A DNA stretch of 64,000 nucleotides, from NCBI GenBank assembly GCA_050084515.1, contig CM114271.1, positions 40,362,001 to 40,426,000 on the forward strand, given 5' to 3'. This DNA is from Blasia pusilla (lineage: Eukaryota; Marchantiophyta; Marchantiopsida; Blasiales). A program made the position numbers and the translations under genes. The notes under the pieces are model-generated. The model was not told the origin of the DNA. It made no database searches and saw nothing but the letters and a program-made list of their open reading frames with translations. Positions within the stretch are counted from its first letter, which is position 1. Each line of letters starts with the position of its first letter. Shown here in pieces: positions 35,610 to 47,600 of this stretch.

Positions 35610-35638
35610 GATGAGGACCCCATCGATGGGTCCTCATC
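35610..35638 (+). repeat. Conserved palindrome at the gag-protease boundary (copy A)
   Basis: A near-perfect 13-bp-arm palindrome centred on ATCGAT with one bulged C. The same sequence occurs at 56841-56869 and 61528-61556 in the other two units. Confidence 0.85.
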
Positions 35639-35789
35639 AAAGTTCTTGGAGAGTTGGTGATGTTCTTGGTGAGCAGGCACGGAGGGCGATGGGAGAAGCG
35701 AGTGCGACGACTCCTATTGTTGATGCTCAAGAGGGGCATGTGTCAAGCACGTTGTTGGGGCGGCCACCGTTTTGTACCACACTCCTTTA

Positions 35790-36430
35790 TTTTCTGCTTT
35801 CGATGTTATGATGTTTGGGGGTACGCCCGCCAAGGCTTTTTGGCTGGCCGCTTCACTATGTGAGCGCGGAGTTGGAGTTCTTGCATCACGTTCAGAGGTG
35901 ATCGCAGAGGAGGTGATGGACCTGCCCTTGGAGTGGATGCTCGGGCCGTCCACGTCATATTCATGGTAGGCTGGGGCTGCTAGGACGGCGGAGATGCCCG
36001 CTAGACCCGCGATAGAGCGTGCCATGGCTTCTCCTCGTGTTGTGTTGCTTGATAACCAAGGAGAGGTCTTCCAGTTGGTGAGTCCTGGAGGTAGAGCTTT
36101 TAGTCCCCAGCGCGTCTTGTTGGATTCAGGAGCGCAACCCCTGATGCTGGGGAAAGCGTCATTTAGAGGATTGGGCTTGACGAGAGTCGATGTGGAGCGT
36201 TGTCCATTCCGGATACAAACATCCTTGGATGGAGCGAGTACCACACAGTATATCACCCGATAGGAGGTTATGGTGAGGATTCGCCTGGGACATCCTACAG
36301 ATGAGTCCGTGGTGCGTGCCAAGGCGATAGTGACTGATGCAGAGTCCTACGACGTCTTGGTTGGTGGAGGAGTGTTATACCCGATGGGGTTTTCCCTGGA
36401 TTACTGGGAGGAGTCAGCGTCCTACAGACC
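35790..36430 (+). pseudogene. Element A aspartic protease region
   Basis: RVLLDSGAQPLMLGKASFRG at about 36111-36170 carries the D-S-G-A catalytic loop of retropepsins followed by a flap-like hydrophobic stretch, and YDVLVGGGVLYPMGFSLDYW near 36350 fits the domain end. An upstream frame 35772-35969 (QGFLA or KAFWLAASLCERG) matches units B and C, so the polyprotein begins before it. Stops occur at 35967 and 36261. The frame from 36270 runs on into the methyltransferase domain without a break. Confidence 0.8.
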
Positions 36431-36782
36431 AGGATGGCAGTCAAGTGATGGGCGCCTTAGCTCATTACCCGTTCGATTCACATGTATAGTGATCGAGCAA
36501 CCGCCAGGAGAGATGGCAACCTTAGCAGCATTTAGCAGTGCCATCACTTGGCCTAGTGATTTGATTGAGGGACATGTCCATGCAGAGGATACTCCCGTTC
36601 CTGAAATTTCAATGGAGAGGAGTGTTATGGTATCTGCATCATTCCGTGGAGGAGAGGTGCCGCTGTGGGGCTCGACTGAGGATCTTCGACGATTGGTAGA
36701 TGAGCACGTGCAGACCGCGTGGAGCGAAGCGTTTGCACCGGAGCGTGACGGGTCTGAGGAACCCGAGGTTGCAGGTAGTGCT

Positions 36783-37470
36783 ACGATGACACCCTTGGAT
36801 ACCACACCCATTGTGTGGTGTACTTGGGAGAAGGGTATTCGAGTGTTAGATCTCTTTGGAGGGATTAGCACCGGGTTAGCTGTTGTTTTGCAGGCATGAG
36901 TGCGAGTACAACAATACCTGTATGTGGAGAGTGAAGATGTTGCGAGGTGCGTCTCACTACGACATGTGACGCAGTTACGCCTACGTCTTCCCCACTTATT
37001 GTCTGCGTCCGCAGTACAGGAGTTCCAGAGTTCCCTACCGAGGGATATTTCGTTGTTGGGGGCGCAGGACTTAGAGCCAGTAGGGACCATTGATTTGGTC
37101 ATTTCCGGTTGGCCATGTCAAGGCCAATCGAGTGCTGGACGAGGCAGCGGGTTGAATGACACTCGGTCCAGGTTGTTTTGGGAGATGTTGAGGATCTTAC
37201 AACAGTTGCAGGAGCACCAGTCTTGTTCTCCAGCCTACATTGTGGAGAATGTGCCGATCTTAGGAGACTCCAGGTCACGGGTGGTGACGAGTGCTCATCA
37301 GGTGCATGCCTGGATGTCCTACAGGAGTGACGGCAGTACTGCGAGTGTCAGAGGCATCACGACGCCATGTCTTGGGTCAGGCGATGGACTTAAACTGCTT
37401 GACATGGATCCTCAACTTGGGAGTGGCTGAGTAGCATCGTATGAGATCGCAACAGATCACAGCGGTTGTG
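36783..37470 (+). pseudogene. Element A cytosine-5 DNA methyltransferase domain (DNMT3-like), internally deleted
   Basis: Motif I, GIRVLDLFGGISTGL, is at about 36835-36880 in the same frame as the protease tail. A TGA at 36898-36900 interrupts (unit C has GGA here). Motif IV with the catalytic Cys is TIDLVISGWPCQGQSS (Cys codon 37116-37118). Motif VI is IVENVPILGDSR at about 37240. After HAW at about 37312 there is a deletion relative to B and C that removes motif VIII and motif IX. The frame resumes in the motif X region ('gaggcatcacg') out of frame. The enzyme would transfer methyl groups from SAM to cytosine C5, but this copy cannot be active. Confidence 0.87.
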
Positions 37471-37878
37471 TTGGTGAGCCCCATGCCTACCGAGACGGTG
37501 GAGGCAGTGGCTGGGGGCGAGACCCGAGGAGATCTACGCACCAGGGGAGATTGGGAGAGACACCCTTGGACTTATTGGGATGTTTTGCAGGTAGGCCAGG
37601 AGATGATAGCCCCAACATCGAGCGTGGTTTCGAGCACTACACGTGGAGGAGATTAGAGTTTGCAGTCGGCTGTAGGAGAGCGACTGAGTGTTGTTGTTCA
37701 AGACGGGGTTGCACCATAGCAACCACCGATACCCACGCCGGAGAGTCCTACCGTAGTCACGATGGAGACTTGGGAGCCAGATATGGGCCCTAAGTTGACA
37801 GGAGGAGAGCGGCGCGAATACATCAGGTTCTCAGGAGTTATAGGAGCTGCTACATTAGGTCCTCAGGAGAACGCTGAA

Positions 37879-39180
37879 GAGACCGGGGATCCGCATTGAG
37901 TTGTCGAGTGATACGCCGATCTTGCGACGACCTTACAGGTATAGTGATATGGAGAGGGCTCTGATTTAGAGTAGGATCCAGGACTTGGTCAGAGCAGTAC
38001 TAGTGGAGATGTCGTATGGGGAGTATGCATCTGCCACTATCATGCCCACCAAGAAGGATGTGCATGGCAACTGGACGGATAGGCGGATGTGTGGGGATTA
38101 CCGACCTATCAATCGGCAGACAAAATCCAATAGGTGTGCCATGCCCACCCCTGAGGAGATCTTTGATGCGATTGGTCACGAAAAGGTCTTCAGTTCATTG
38201 GATTTGTGAGCCGGATACCATCAGCTGCCTATCTGATTGGAGGACAGGCAAAAGACGGCATTTTGGGGCATCGATCCTCACGGGAAGGATTGTTTGTACC
38301 AGTGGCGGTTCTTACCATTTGGGTTAAAGAACGCCACAGTTGAGTTTCAGAGGGTCATGGATAGGATCTTGGCTGGTCTGGATTTTGCTAGGTGTTATAT
38401 TGATGACATCGTAGACTTTAGCGCCACGGTTGAGGAGCATGAGCAACATCTACAAGAGGAGTTTCGACCATTGCAATTACATGGGCTGAAGCTACATCCA
38501 TGAAAGTGCAAGTTTTTCTACGACCAGATTAAGTACTTGGGTCATAAGATATACCCAGGGGGCCTTGGTGTTCAGTAGACGAAGGTAGAGGCTATCTCAT
38601 GCATTCCACGCCCTACAAATGTGAGCCGTGTTCGCGCATTCATGGGATTGGCGAACTTCTATCGGCGATACGTCAAGGGATTCACTTCGATTGCGAAGCC
38701 GCTCACCTTGCTGACCAAGGTGGATCACGAGTGGTAGTGGGGGGATGAGCAGGAGCGAGCATTTTAGTTGCTCAAGGACAGGTTGACGTCTGTGCCCACC
38801 TTGAGGAGACCGATCAGGGGGCGTCCTTTCCAGTTGCACACAGATTGGAGCATGTTGGGGCTTGGAGCGGTGCTCACCCAGCATGATGATAAGGGTAGAG
38901 AGTTCGTGGTGGCTTACGCTAGCCGCTCAAACAACGCTGCACAGGCAAAGTACAGCTCGTATGAGGGTGAGTGCTTGGCTGCGTGTGGGTTGTCGCGCAT
39001 TTCAGGTGTTACTTATTCGACAACCCCTTTACCATCATCACTGATCATCAACCACTGAAGTGGTTGATGTAGTCCGACAAGCTTACAAGGAAGCTTGCGA
39101 GATGGGCTGTGTTGTTGCAGGAGTATGATTTTCAAGTGGTACATAGACCTAGGATTGCTCAACCAAGATTGAGATGGGTT
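37879..39180 (+). pseudogene. Element A reverse transcriptase and RNase H
   Basis: The Ty3/gypsy RT is recognisable: GEYASATIMPTKKDVHGNW, RMCGDYRPINRQT, VFSSLDL, WRFLPFGLKNA and the catalytic RCYIDDIVDFSATVEEHE at about 38390. Thumb/connection: FMGLANFYRRYVKGF near 38640. RNase H: FQLHTDWSMLGLGAVLTQHD at about 38830 and YASRSNNAAQAKYSSYEGEC. Stops at 38207 (CGA in unit B), 38236, 38502, 38577 and others abolish it. Confidence 0.88.
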
Positions 39181-39286
39181 GAGTCGTAACCCATGCTTGA
39201 GTCAGCGAGATGCGACTGGAGCTCGATGGCATGGAGAGAGTGATGAGGAGTTGGTGCTAGGATGGCATGCGTGAGCCTATTTAGGC

Positions 39287-40550
39287 ATGTTGGCTATGGA
39301 GAGCCAGAGTGTGGAGACTTCGATGGCAAGGTCTAGTGGAGAGTCCTTAGATCCCGAGGCCAGTGAGGAGACGACAATTGGCCGAGATATTCATGATGAT
39401 GGAGTAGTCTTGGAGTACCTTCGTACTGGCAACGTTGCGAGCACCGTGGATGCTAGAGAGCAGGATCAGATCCTACACCGGGCCAGACGGTTCCGTTGGG
39501 AGGGGACACATGTTTTGAGGGTTTGGGAGGATGGTAGAGTATGCGTAGTGCCTCATCCTTCGCAGAGAGCACGACTAGTGCAGCATGCCCACGAGGAGTT
39601 GGGTCACTTTGGGGTGAAGCGGACGTACAACTTGCTCCAGATTCAGTATTGGTGGCGAGGCATGCAAACTGACGTTCAGCAGTTTGTTGCGAGATGCATG
39701 ATGTGTGATCGGGTCCGAGCATCGTTCAATGCTTTGACTCCACAGTTGCATCCATTACCGATCATGGGCTTAGGGTATAGGTGGAGTTTGGATTTTGCAG
39801 GACCTTTTCCTTTCATGGAGCGTCACAGTCGTTATGTGTTGGTGATGGTCGAGCACTTCTCGAAGTGGATCGAGTTGGTTGCATTGCCTGACAAAGCAAG
39901 TGAGGGAGTAGCTTATGCCTTCCTTGACAAAGTGCTGAGTCATTATGGCGCAAAGAAATTGAGGTGTTGACAGACGGTACCGAGTTTCGGTGAGTTCTAG
40001 GCCTTGTGTGATGGCCGATCGACCACCGCGACGACCGCGAGATCATCCCAAGGCGGATGGATTAGCGGAGAGAGTTGTGCAGACGGTGAAGAGGGGTTTA
40101 CGCAAGTATGGCTTGCAAAGTGGTCACCTAGGAGATTGGGACCTTCAATTGCCCAGGTTGGCGATGGGATACAGATTCAGCAGGCAGGCATCCTTAGCAT
40201 CTTTTTCACCGTACTTGCTACTTTATGGCCGAGAGCCAGATTTACCTGCGGCCATTCGTCGAGATGATGGTGAGGTGCTGGACTTTGATGACCCATATGT
40301 ATGGATGCGAGCATGTTCTCAGAGGGCTGAGTTGTTTTGGAGAGTGATGCCCATAGCGTTCGAGAACTTGGCGATTGCGCAACATCAGGATACGTTGAGG
40401 TATGCGACTGTTCGGGCTGGTGGTTATCGACCAACTATCAGGATGTTTCATCAGGGAGATTATGTCTACTTGCAGCAGACGGCACCGACGACGTCGGATG
40501 TGACTGCAGGGCGCACTATCCTGAGAGTGCGTGACGTTTTGCCATCGTGA
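39287..40550 (+). pseudogene. Element A integrase
   Basis: HHCC zinc-binding domain: HAHEELGHFGVKRTYNLL followed by CMMCDRVRASF at about 39580-39720. Catalytic core: first Asp in WSLDFAGPFPF (about 39790). The second Asp region VLTDGTEF survives at about 39965 but is frameshifted. The Glu block ADGLAERVVQTVKRGLRKYG lies in the frame 39990-40550. The C-terminal part (FHQGDYVYLQQTAPTTSD) resembles a GPY-type module. The frame breaks at about 39960 inactivate it. Confidence 0.87.
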
Positions 40551-40555
40551 CCCTC

Positions 40556-40730
40556 CATTGGTGGAGGGACGCGATGGTATGGTATGGAAGGACCATGTGC
40601 GTAATTGTGCGCCATGTCATCTTCCTAACATTGATGGTATAGTAGATCCGAGCTTAGCAGTAGTTCCTGCAGGCTTGCGTTGTATGTTGTGTGGTTCTAC
40701 CCGTGATGCGGCCACGATGCTAGTCTGTTA
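40556..40730 (+). pseudogene. Element A PHD finger, truncated
   Basis: VWKDHVRNCAPCHLPNIDG then GLRCMLCGSTRDAATMLVC aligns with unit B's intact PHD domain up to the third zinc-ligand Cys, then hits TAG at 40729. The sequence after this is unrelated AT-rich DNA, so the element's 3' end is lost here. Confidence 0.8.
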
Positions 40731-42570
40731 GACGAAAAATTACAAAGTTTATTTAGGGGATGGCAAATTGTAAAAATAGTCATCCAAAAATACTCACAAT
40801 CTCGCATCTTCCTGTTCCTTGATTTGGAATTTATTTTTGGATGGAATCATTAAGGAAAAATGGAACCATAAATGGAATTCATATTGTGAGTAGTCGTACA
40901 TCACCTGCAACACACTCACAAAATTGCGGGCAAATGAAAATGTAACTATGACTAACTTAATTGATAACTAAGATGCAGGTTTTCAAGTAGCTCATATTAT
41001 GCAATTAATTTCAATGAAAAATTTTTAAATTTGCCACAAATAAATTTGACCATGCTTGTAGTTTTTGGGTGGGAGTGGACTAGTTTATTTCATGCTTTTA
41101 AGACTCACTCGAACCAAAAATACACAAAAAAAAGTGTGGAAAAGTTTAAAATAAAAAAGTACTTTTTGTTGTATCATGGGGCATGGTTCTCGTCATGAGA
41201 ACATATTAAGACACTTGTTTCCCTTAGCATTAACAGTACCCAATCTAACATCAACAATAGAATCAATAATTAGAGATGTCAGTGAATTATAATTGTAGCA
41301 TACACCTATAATTTCAATAAATGAAGCGTATATTCATACGAGGAAAAATCACTTTATCAAATGATATTTAGATGATTAAAGATACCAAAAGCACATATTA
41401 GACTTTAGAAATCATGGTATGTGAATCAAATGTGTGTGAAAGTAAGTGGATGAATAAAGATGATAAATTCTAGTTTATCAATATTAATTTTGTAAATCGG
41501 GCTAGCAAAAGTATTTAAAACTCATTTTTGCCACAAACACATAAGGAACAAGTTTTGAAAAAAACCTATAATTAAGAAGTTCAAACAAGATCCCCTACTA
41601 GCACATGTCTACACCAAATTATTATCTTCTTCTGCTTGGATCTCATATCTTGTATGCCTCGTAAAAAATACATGTCAACTATTGCATGTCCTAAAATACG
41701 TTAGGACTTAAGAGGCGCTCCTCTTTCAATAGTTTGGATATTATTATTATTAATAAAATAAGATTACTAGAAATATTGGTCCTTTGTATTATTTTGTGCA
41801 TGAAATTCATTATTTTGGTTTATGGTTATGATCAAAAGCATAAGTTTGTACATAATTCTCCACGTAGTTGAATGCAAGTGTATGATGCTTCCCTATGAAT
41901 CTAGTCTTTTACGAGATTACCGAATTAGTATCTTATTCCTTCTCATTTATATCCTACTATCGGATTGAATTTGAAATAACCAAACTAGAGACAATTTACA
42001 AGAAACCTCAAATTCTCAACTTTGAAAGAGAACACAACATTGAATTAAAATAGGACGGGAGAATTGAGAAAAAGGGGCAATAAAAGAGCAGAGGAACTTC
42101 AAGGGTACTCTTGACAAGGGAACTTAGAAGGCAGGGAACCCCAAAAACATAACTTCACCCTAAACGGAAATACTACAAAGCATAGCTAAAGATCATGATT
42201 ACTAGCACGAATACTATCAAGCATAGCTAAAGAACATGATTAGTAGGGAGCCTCTAGGAATGTCATTCATTGCCCTAGGCTCTTTGCAAAGCAAGAGCTA
42301 CAATTTTGATACACTATGAAATGGATATAATTTACATAGACCATCTTAGTTTCCATTCACTCATATATTTTCCATTAAAAGATATTTTGGTCTCATGGAC
42401 CGAAATAGTAAAACACGACAATAATCATGTGTGGAAATTCATCGACTTCTTTAAAGGTAGGAATTACAGCATGTATGACTTATCCTTTATTATTAAATCC
42501 TCCCCTCCTTTATTTGATATTCTTTCTTTCTTAAAAGCACACGTTTTTTTTTTCTTTTCCGCCGAAATAA
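40731..42570. other. AT-rich intergenic DNA, no gene recognised
   Basis: Low-complexity AT-rich sequence. An imperfect pair 'aagcatagctaaagatcatgat' (cut short) occurs at about 42178-42240. No coding similarity. The start marks the 3' breakpoint of element A. Confidence 0.65.
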
Positions 42571-44665
42571 ATATTTAAATAAAAGCCAACTTGACCAGGC
42601 AAGTCGTCGTTGAAAAAAGCCAACTTGACCAGACACGTGTCGCATGCGGAGTGGAGCTGAGCTCCGTCCGACAAAGTCTACCCCGCCCATAAAAACCAAT
42701 AAAAAATGGGGTGTTTTGGTGCCGCAGCTCCACTCCGCTCCGCAGCGAGTCACTCAGAAGTCCCGTTTGTGCTCTGGTAGATTCCCGATCAGACAGGGAG
42801 ACAGCCGTGACGCAAGGCCCGGGGAGAACCGGGGCTACGTGTTGACCTGGCCGGTTAAAATCGAGACTGGCCGTTTCTTTTCCCGACTCGCCGGTAAGGC
42901 CCGGGCCGAGAAGAAGTTCGTCTCGCAGTACTTCGCGGGTAATATTCGGCCGGAGCTTAGCGGAGTAAAGTCGGGAAATTAGCGGGGGTAGCGGAGTAAA
43001 GGCGGGGAAGTGTCCACGGAGGAGCGCCGTGAGACAGAGAATGAGGGGAATGAATGTACATTAAGGACAAAGTACGCACATTTGGACTTGAAGGCGGAGA
43101 AGAATACGGATGGCATTAACAACGGCGAGCGCTTGAATGCGGTGGGGGGCGCCGGCGACGACATTTGGATCGGGGACGAGGAATTCAAAGTCCATACAGT
43201 GAGTGGGGAAGGAGAGCGAAGTGCGTGCGTTTCGCCGTCCGTTTGACTGTTTCATCGCTCTCCGGATGACTGTGTGTACGTACGTACAGGAGCGGCGATG
43301 TCCGGGACAATCGCGGCCCTAAATCCCGATCATCTCCCGCAGTAACTCATCCGCTTCCGGATACCTCGTTCGTTCGAGCGCTCGCGGTGCTCCATATAGT
43401 TGGCGTGTCGCCTGTTTCTGGCAGTGGGAAACGGCGAAGAAGGGGGAGGGAGGGAGGGAGAGATCGGCCTCGCCATCATTCGGAGGGATCCCGAATCCCG
43501 ATTCCGCCCCTGCGTGCATCCGGAGCAACGAATATCGGCCTCGCCTGCCTCCGGAAGGACCCCGATTCCACCCCTCCGTGCATCCGAAGCAACAACGCCT
43601 TTCGCAAATAATCGAACGGCGAACGAGAAAGAAAGAAAGAGGATGGCGAAAAGGAGAGGATCTACGTGCGAGAGCCAGCGCTGTCCTGTTCTTGTCCCGG
43701 TGCCGGCTGAAAGAAGAAACGGGACATGAATAGATAACAGGAGTGAATTGGGAAAATCGAGTGAGCCACTCTGGAGCCTAGCGTACGCGAGAAAGCGAGA
43801 CAGAAACGAGAGGGGGAGGGAGCGAGGACGCGTGGGGCCCAGAGGAGAAAGAAGCGCGAGCTTGACCAGACCTGCGACGATCGCGGGAAGGTGAGTGGAA
43901 GCGTAGAACGAAACAGAGGAAGAGGCGGAGGACGAGGAGCAAGAAAAGGAATGTGGAGAGTGGGCCTGCGAACGGGCGCAGAGATGGCGGGGTCAAACTC
44001 AGAAGCACTCGCGGCACAGGGGATGGAGAGGAAGGGTTCTTGAGCGTGAGCGTGCGCGAGAGAGTGAGAGAGGAGAGGAGGGGGGAGAGGGTGAGAAAAT
44101 TCGCACTGACAGTGTTTTTGGTCGGGGGCAGAGAAATTTCGATTCTCACTCGTGCTGTGGGTGTCGGCGAATATGATTTCGTAGCGCAAGCAGCGTCCGG
44201 GGCACTCCTGCCGTGTGGTGAATGGGCTGAGCCTTAACCCGTGGACCCTGCCGCATTGACGACGTGCCGCTGTAATCGCTCCATGCGCCGATCCGTTCCT
44301 TCCTTCCTTCCATCATGGCGGAACGAGAAAGTAGACCCTACTCTCAGAGAGGTCGGGACCCTGGCCTTCAGGACGCTTCCACTGGTCGTCGTTGTTGCAA
44401 TCTATGGTAGAGGGTTCCCAGCGCTAATTTTATTTTGTGTCGCGTGCTGTCGCTCTTGTGATTGTTGGTTGGTTTGCGAAGTATCGAATCGGCGGACGCG
44501 AGTCCTGTAATCTCTAGCAGAATCTGCAGCTGCACGCATACGCCGTGGACATGGTGCCAGCCGGCTGGTTCCTCTTAGCTGTTGGGCTGAACGGGCAATT
44601 ATGGGCGGCCATGGGTTTAGATTGAAGGAACCAGGAACCTTTGGAGAAGGATAGATAGAGGCAGG
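42571..44665 (+). promoter_or_regulatory. GC-rich upstream region / 5' leader of the U-box gene
   Basis: A sharp change to GC-rich sequence at about 42570. It contains a G-box CACGTG at 42634-42639, and a direct repeat of 'gccaacttgacca' (42584 and 42619). 'gcatgcggagtggagctg' (42642) has a near reverse complement at about 42724-42743. Purine-rich runs occur at 43430-43465 and 43800-44100. Frames of 90-175 codons here have low-complexity composition and no family match. Which part is promoter and which is transcribed leader cannot be told from sequence alone. Confidence 0.5.
43465..43594. repeat. Two tandem ~65-70-bp GC-rich repeats
   Basis: Both units begin cggcctcgcc and contain 'ccgattcc', 'cccct' and 'cgtgcatccg' followed by 'agcaac'. 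Starts are at 43465 and 43535. Confidence 0.75.
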
Positions 44666-47600
44666 ATGATGTTTCGTGGCGGTGTGGGCAATGTGGTGCT
44701 AGCACCCATCTCTGAGGTGCTAGCCAGGTTGCTGGTGCAGATAGCGAGGACTGTGCTGGCCGCCAAGGATGTGCTCATCGAGAGAGAGAGTTTCAATGAC
44801 CTCTCCAGTTATTTGGAGAGATTGAGGCCCATATTAGGTGAGCTCTCGGAGCGGAGCGTGGGCGATACTCCGTCCATGCGGCAAGCGCTGGACTCCATCG
44901 AGCAACACATGAAGGTGGCGGAAGAACTTATGACTAAATGTAGCAATAGAAGCCGATTCTATCTGCTGATGCAGTGCCGCTCCATCGTAAAACAGATTCA
45001 AGACGTGACGCGAGAATTGGGGCGGAGCATCAGTCTTCTGCCCATCGCCACCCTGGATGTATCAGTGCAAACTCGCTCCGATACAGAGGAGCTGATGAAA
45101 GCCATGGAACAGGCCCAGTTCCACGCCGCGGTCGCTGAGGAGGAGATCATCGACAAGATAGAAAGCGGGATTCGGGAGCGTCAAACTGACAGCGATTTCG
45201 CCAACGACCTACTCATGCGGATTGCCCTCGCAGTGGGAGTTTCGATCGAGCCCCAGGCCTTGAAGGAGGAGCTGGAGGAGTTCAGGAAGGAAAAGGAAGA
45301 AGCCCTCCTCCGCAAGAGCCAAGCCGAAGCGGTGCAGCTGGAGCAAATTATCGCCCTGCTCAGCCGTGCAGATGCTGCGACCACCACATCCGAGAAGAGC
45401 GATGTATATAAGAAGAAGAGGGGCCTGGGGGGTGGTGCAATGCTCCCGCCTCTGCACTCCTTCTACTGTCCGATAACGATGGATGTCATGGATGAACCCG
45501 TCGAGATAGAATCTGGGCAAACCTTCGAGCGTAGCGCAATTTTGACATGGTTTAAAGCGGGTAATCATAATTGTCCAATTACCAAGGCGGAGCTGGAAAG
45601 CCTGGATGTCAAGCTCAATCAAGCCCTGCGCCAGTCTATCCTGGAATGGAGGGAGAGGAATACCGCCATAAGCATCTCGGCCTTAGGACCCAAACTGCGC
45701 TACGGAGAGGACCAGGAAGTGACCGAGGCCCTGCAGGAGCTTTTCAGGTTGAGCGAAGAGAAGTCGCAGCACCGCTACTGGATAGCCACTGAAGGTCTCA
45801 TACCTGTTCTGTGTGATCTACTCAATACCGGTAAACGCAACATCCGCTCGAGCACTCTCGCAACGCTCCGCAGTCTATGCGTGCAGAACGACGATAACAA
45901 GGTACAATTTCTGGTGTGTTTGATAGATTTGGACTTGCCGAAGGATCTTCGAATTGCGCTTGTAATGTTTTGGTACCAAGTGGCGTTGGGTGACTGAACA
46001 GCAACCCCTGGTATTTGGGTGAGATCAGGAGGCGGTTTCCGACGCAGGCGCAATAACCATGGCTGTTAGATCACTCGCACGAGATGTGGGAGAGGGCAGA
46101 CAAGCAGTCGCCTTTCTGTTAGAGCTGTCCAAGAATCCCAAAATATGTGAGAAAATCGGGAAGGTGCAGGGCTGCATTCTGCTGTTGGTCACAATGCTCA
46201 ATAGTGGGAACCCGCACGCAGTAGAAGATGCCACTCAGCTGCTCGAAAACCTGTCAAATAACGACCAGAACGTGGTGCAAATGGCCGAAGCGAATCACTT
46301 CAAGCCATTAACCCAGCGATTGCAAGAAGGTAAATGCCTGAACTTCCACCTTCCATAAATCATTACAAGAAATGTCTCGTGAGGACGCAAAATCCACCCG
46401 GTCTGTTAACATGGAAGGACCCTGGGTTGCCAAATGTCACGAGAGAATCTGCAGAGTAAGCTGGAAATACGTCGTTATCCTCGCAATAGTTTGCATGTCT
46501 TCCTCCCGAACTGTTTAGGTCCATAACACACGCATGCCGCATCTGCACTCTACTGTCTTCAGATTTGTTTGGTTACTCCAGAGAGTTCTTTCAGTGGTAG
46601 ACCTAGTGTACACATCTCAAAGCTCAATATTATTCACCATCTCGTTACTTGCTTCAGTCCTGGACTGGATCAGAAGCGTCTCTTTCCATGCAAGCTTCAC
46701 GAGTTGAACCTTTTTCAGCTCGTCAAAATGCAAAAACTCAAAGAATACTTGACCGTCGAGATTGAACGTGACCAGAGAGTCCTCGAAGGTGTGGATATCA
46801 GCCGTTTGCCAGAGCTTCCCTGTGTCTTTAAGATGGTTTGTGTCCGGGTGTTTAGACTGTCAATACCAGCTCATGTTTGTAGTGTGCCTCCGTCTGGGGC
46901 CCCTGCATCGAACGCGTACGATTCTCATCCCAAGTACGAGTATTATAGACTCTGCACTTGGGGAACGAGGCGTTGGTCGGTTTGGTCCACGATTGTCATG
47001 TAGATCATGGTCCAGGCAGGAAGGCAGGGTCATGGAATCATTCCTGTTCACATGTTCCTCTGTTCCAATGCTTGATTTCTCTCGTAACCATCCATCCTTT
47101 TGCTAATCTCACTCTCAGCATTCCAGCCTTTAGTCGCATGTGACTGAGACCACCACAGCACCGAGAGAGCAAAAGATGGTCCTAAAGGTTCTCCATCAAA
47201 TGTGCGATGTTCCAACATCTTCAAATTGACGGGTATTGGGCTATGATTTAACAGGTGGTTCGCAGGTTTTCCTTCATCTTGCGGTCCCTGCTACTCAAGG
47301 ATTGTGTCGAGGCGTTATTTCCTTTCCTTGTCGTCAAAAAATCCATCTGTCTTGAGGTCGTCCACGAGTTGCCGGACACATGTTTCTAACACTTCTGCCG
47401 TAACGCCTGTGTGCCAGGATCCGACATGACCAAGATTTTGATGGCGAGTGCTTTGTCTAGAATGGGGCTTACAGATCAAGGGAAGGCTACACTCGCACGA
47501 GAAGGGGCGATCGATCCTCTCGTGAAGATGGTCACATCGGGAAAGCTGGAGGCCAAGAGGGCCGCACTGGGTGCTTTGGAGAACCTGTCGACTCTGGCCG

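Larger units (their letters stand above)
31625..40730 (+). mobile_element. Element A: Ty3/gypsy LTR retrotransposon with embedded DNA methyltransferase, 3'-truncated
   Basis: Order on the plus strand: partial LTR, LTR, leader, gag with zinc knuckles, aspartic protease, cytosine-5 methyltransferase, RT, RNase H, integrase, then the first half of a PHD finger. The sequence stops at about 40725 within the PHD domain and AT-rich DNA follows. The rest of the PHD and the 3' LTR are missing. Protein-level identity to units B and C on the minus strand is high throughout. Multiple stops make A non-autonomous. The RT-RNase H-integrase order is diagnostic of Ty3/gypsy. Confidence 0.9.

Noticed and set aside
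36783-37470. Classification of the methyltransferase as plant DRM
   Set aside because: Motif I precedes IV, VI and VIII, and IX/X comes last; DRM is circularly permuted.
36783-37470. Methyltransferase as a host gene interrupted by the retroelement
   Set aside because: It occurs at the same polyprotein position in three units and shares an open frame with the protease in element A.
43662-44189. A 175-codon minus-strand frame upstream of the U-box gene
   Set aside because: Pro/Ser/Leu-rich complement of purine-rich leader sequence; no recognisable protein.
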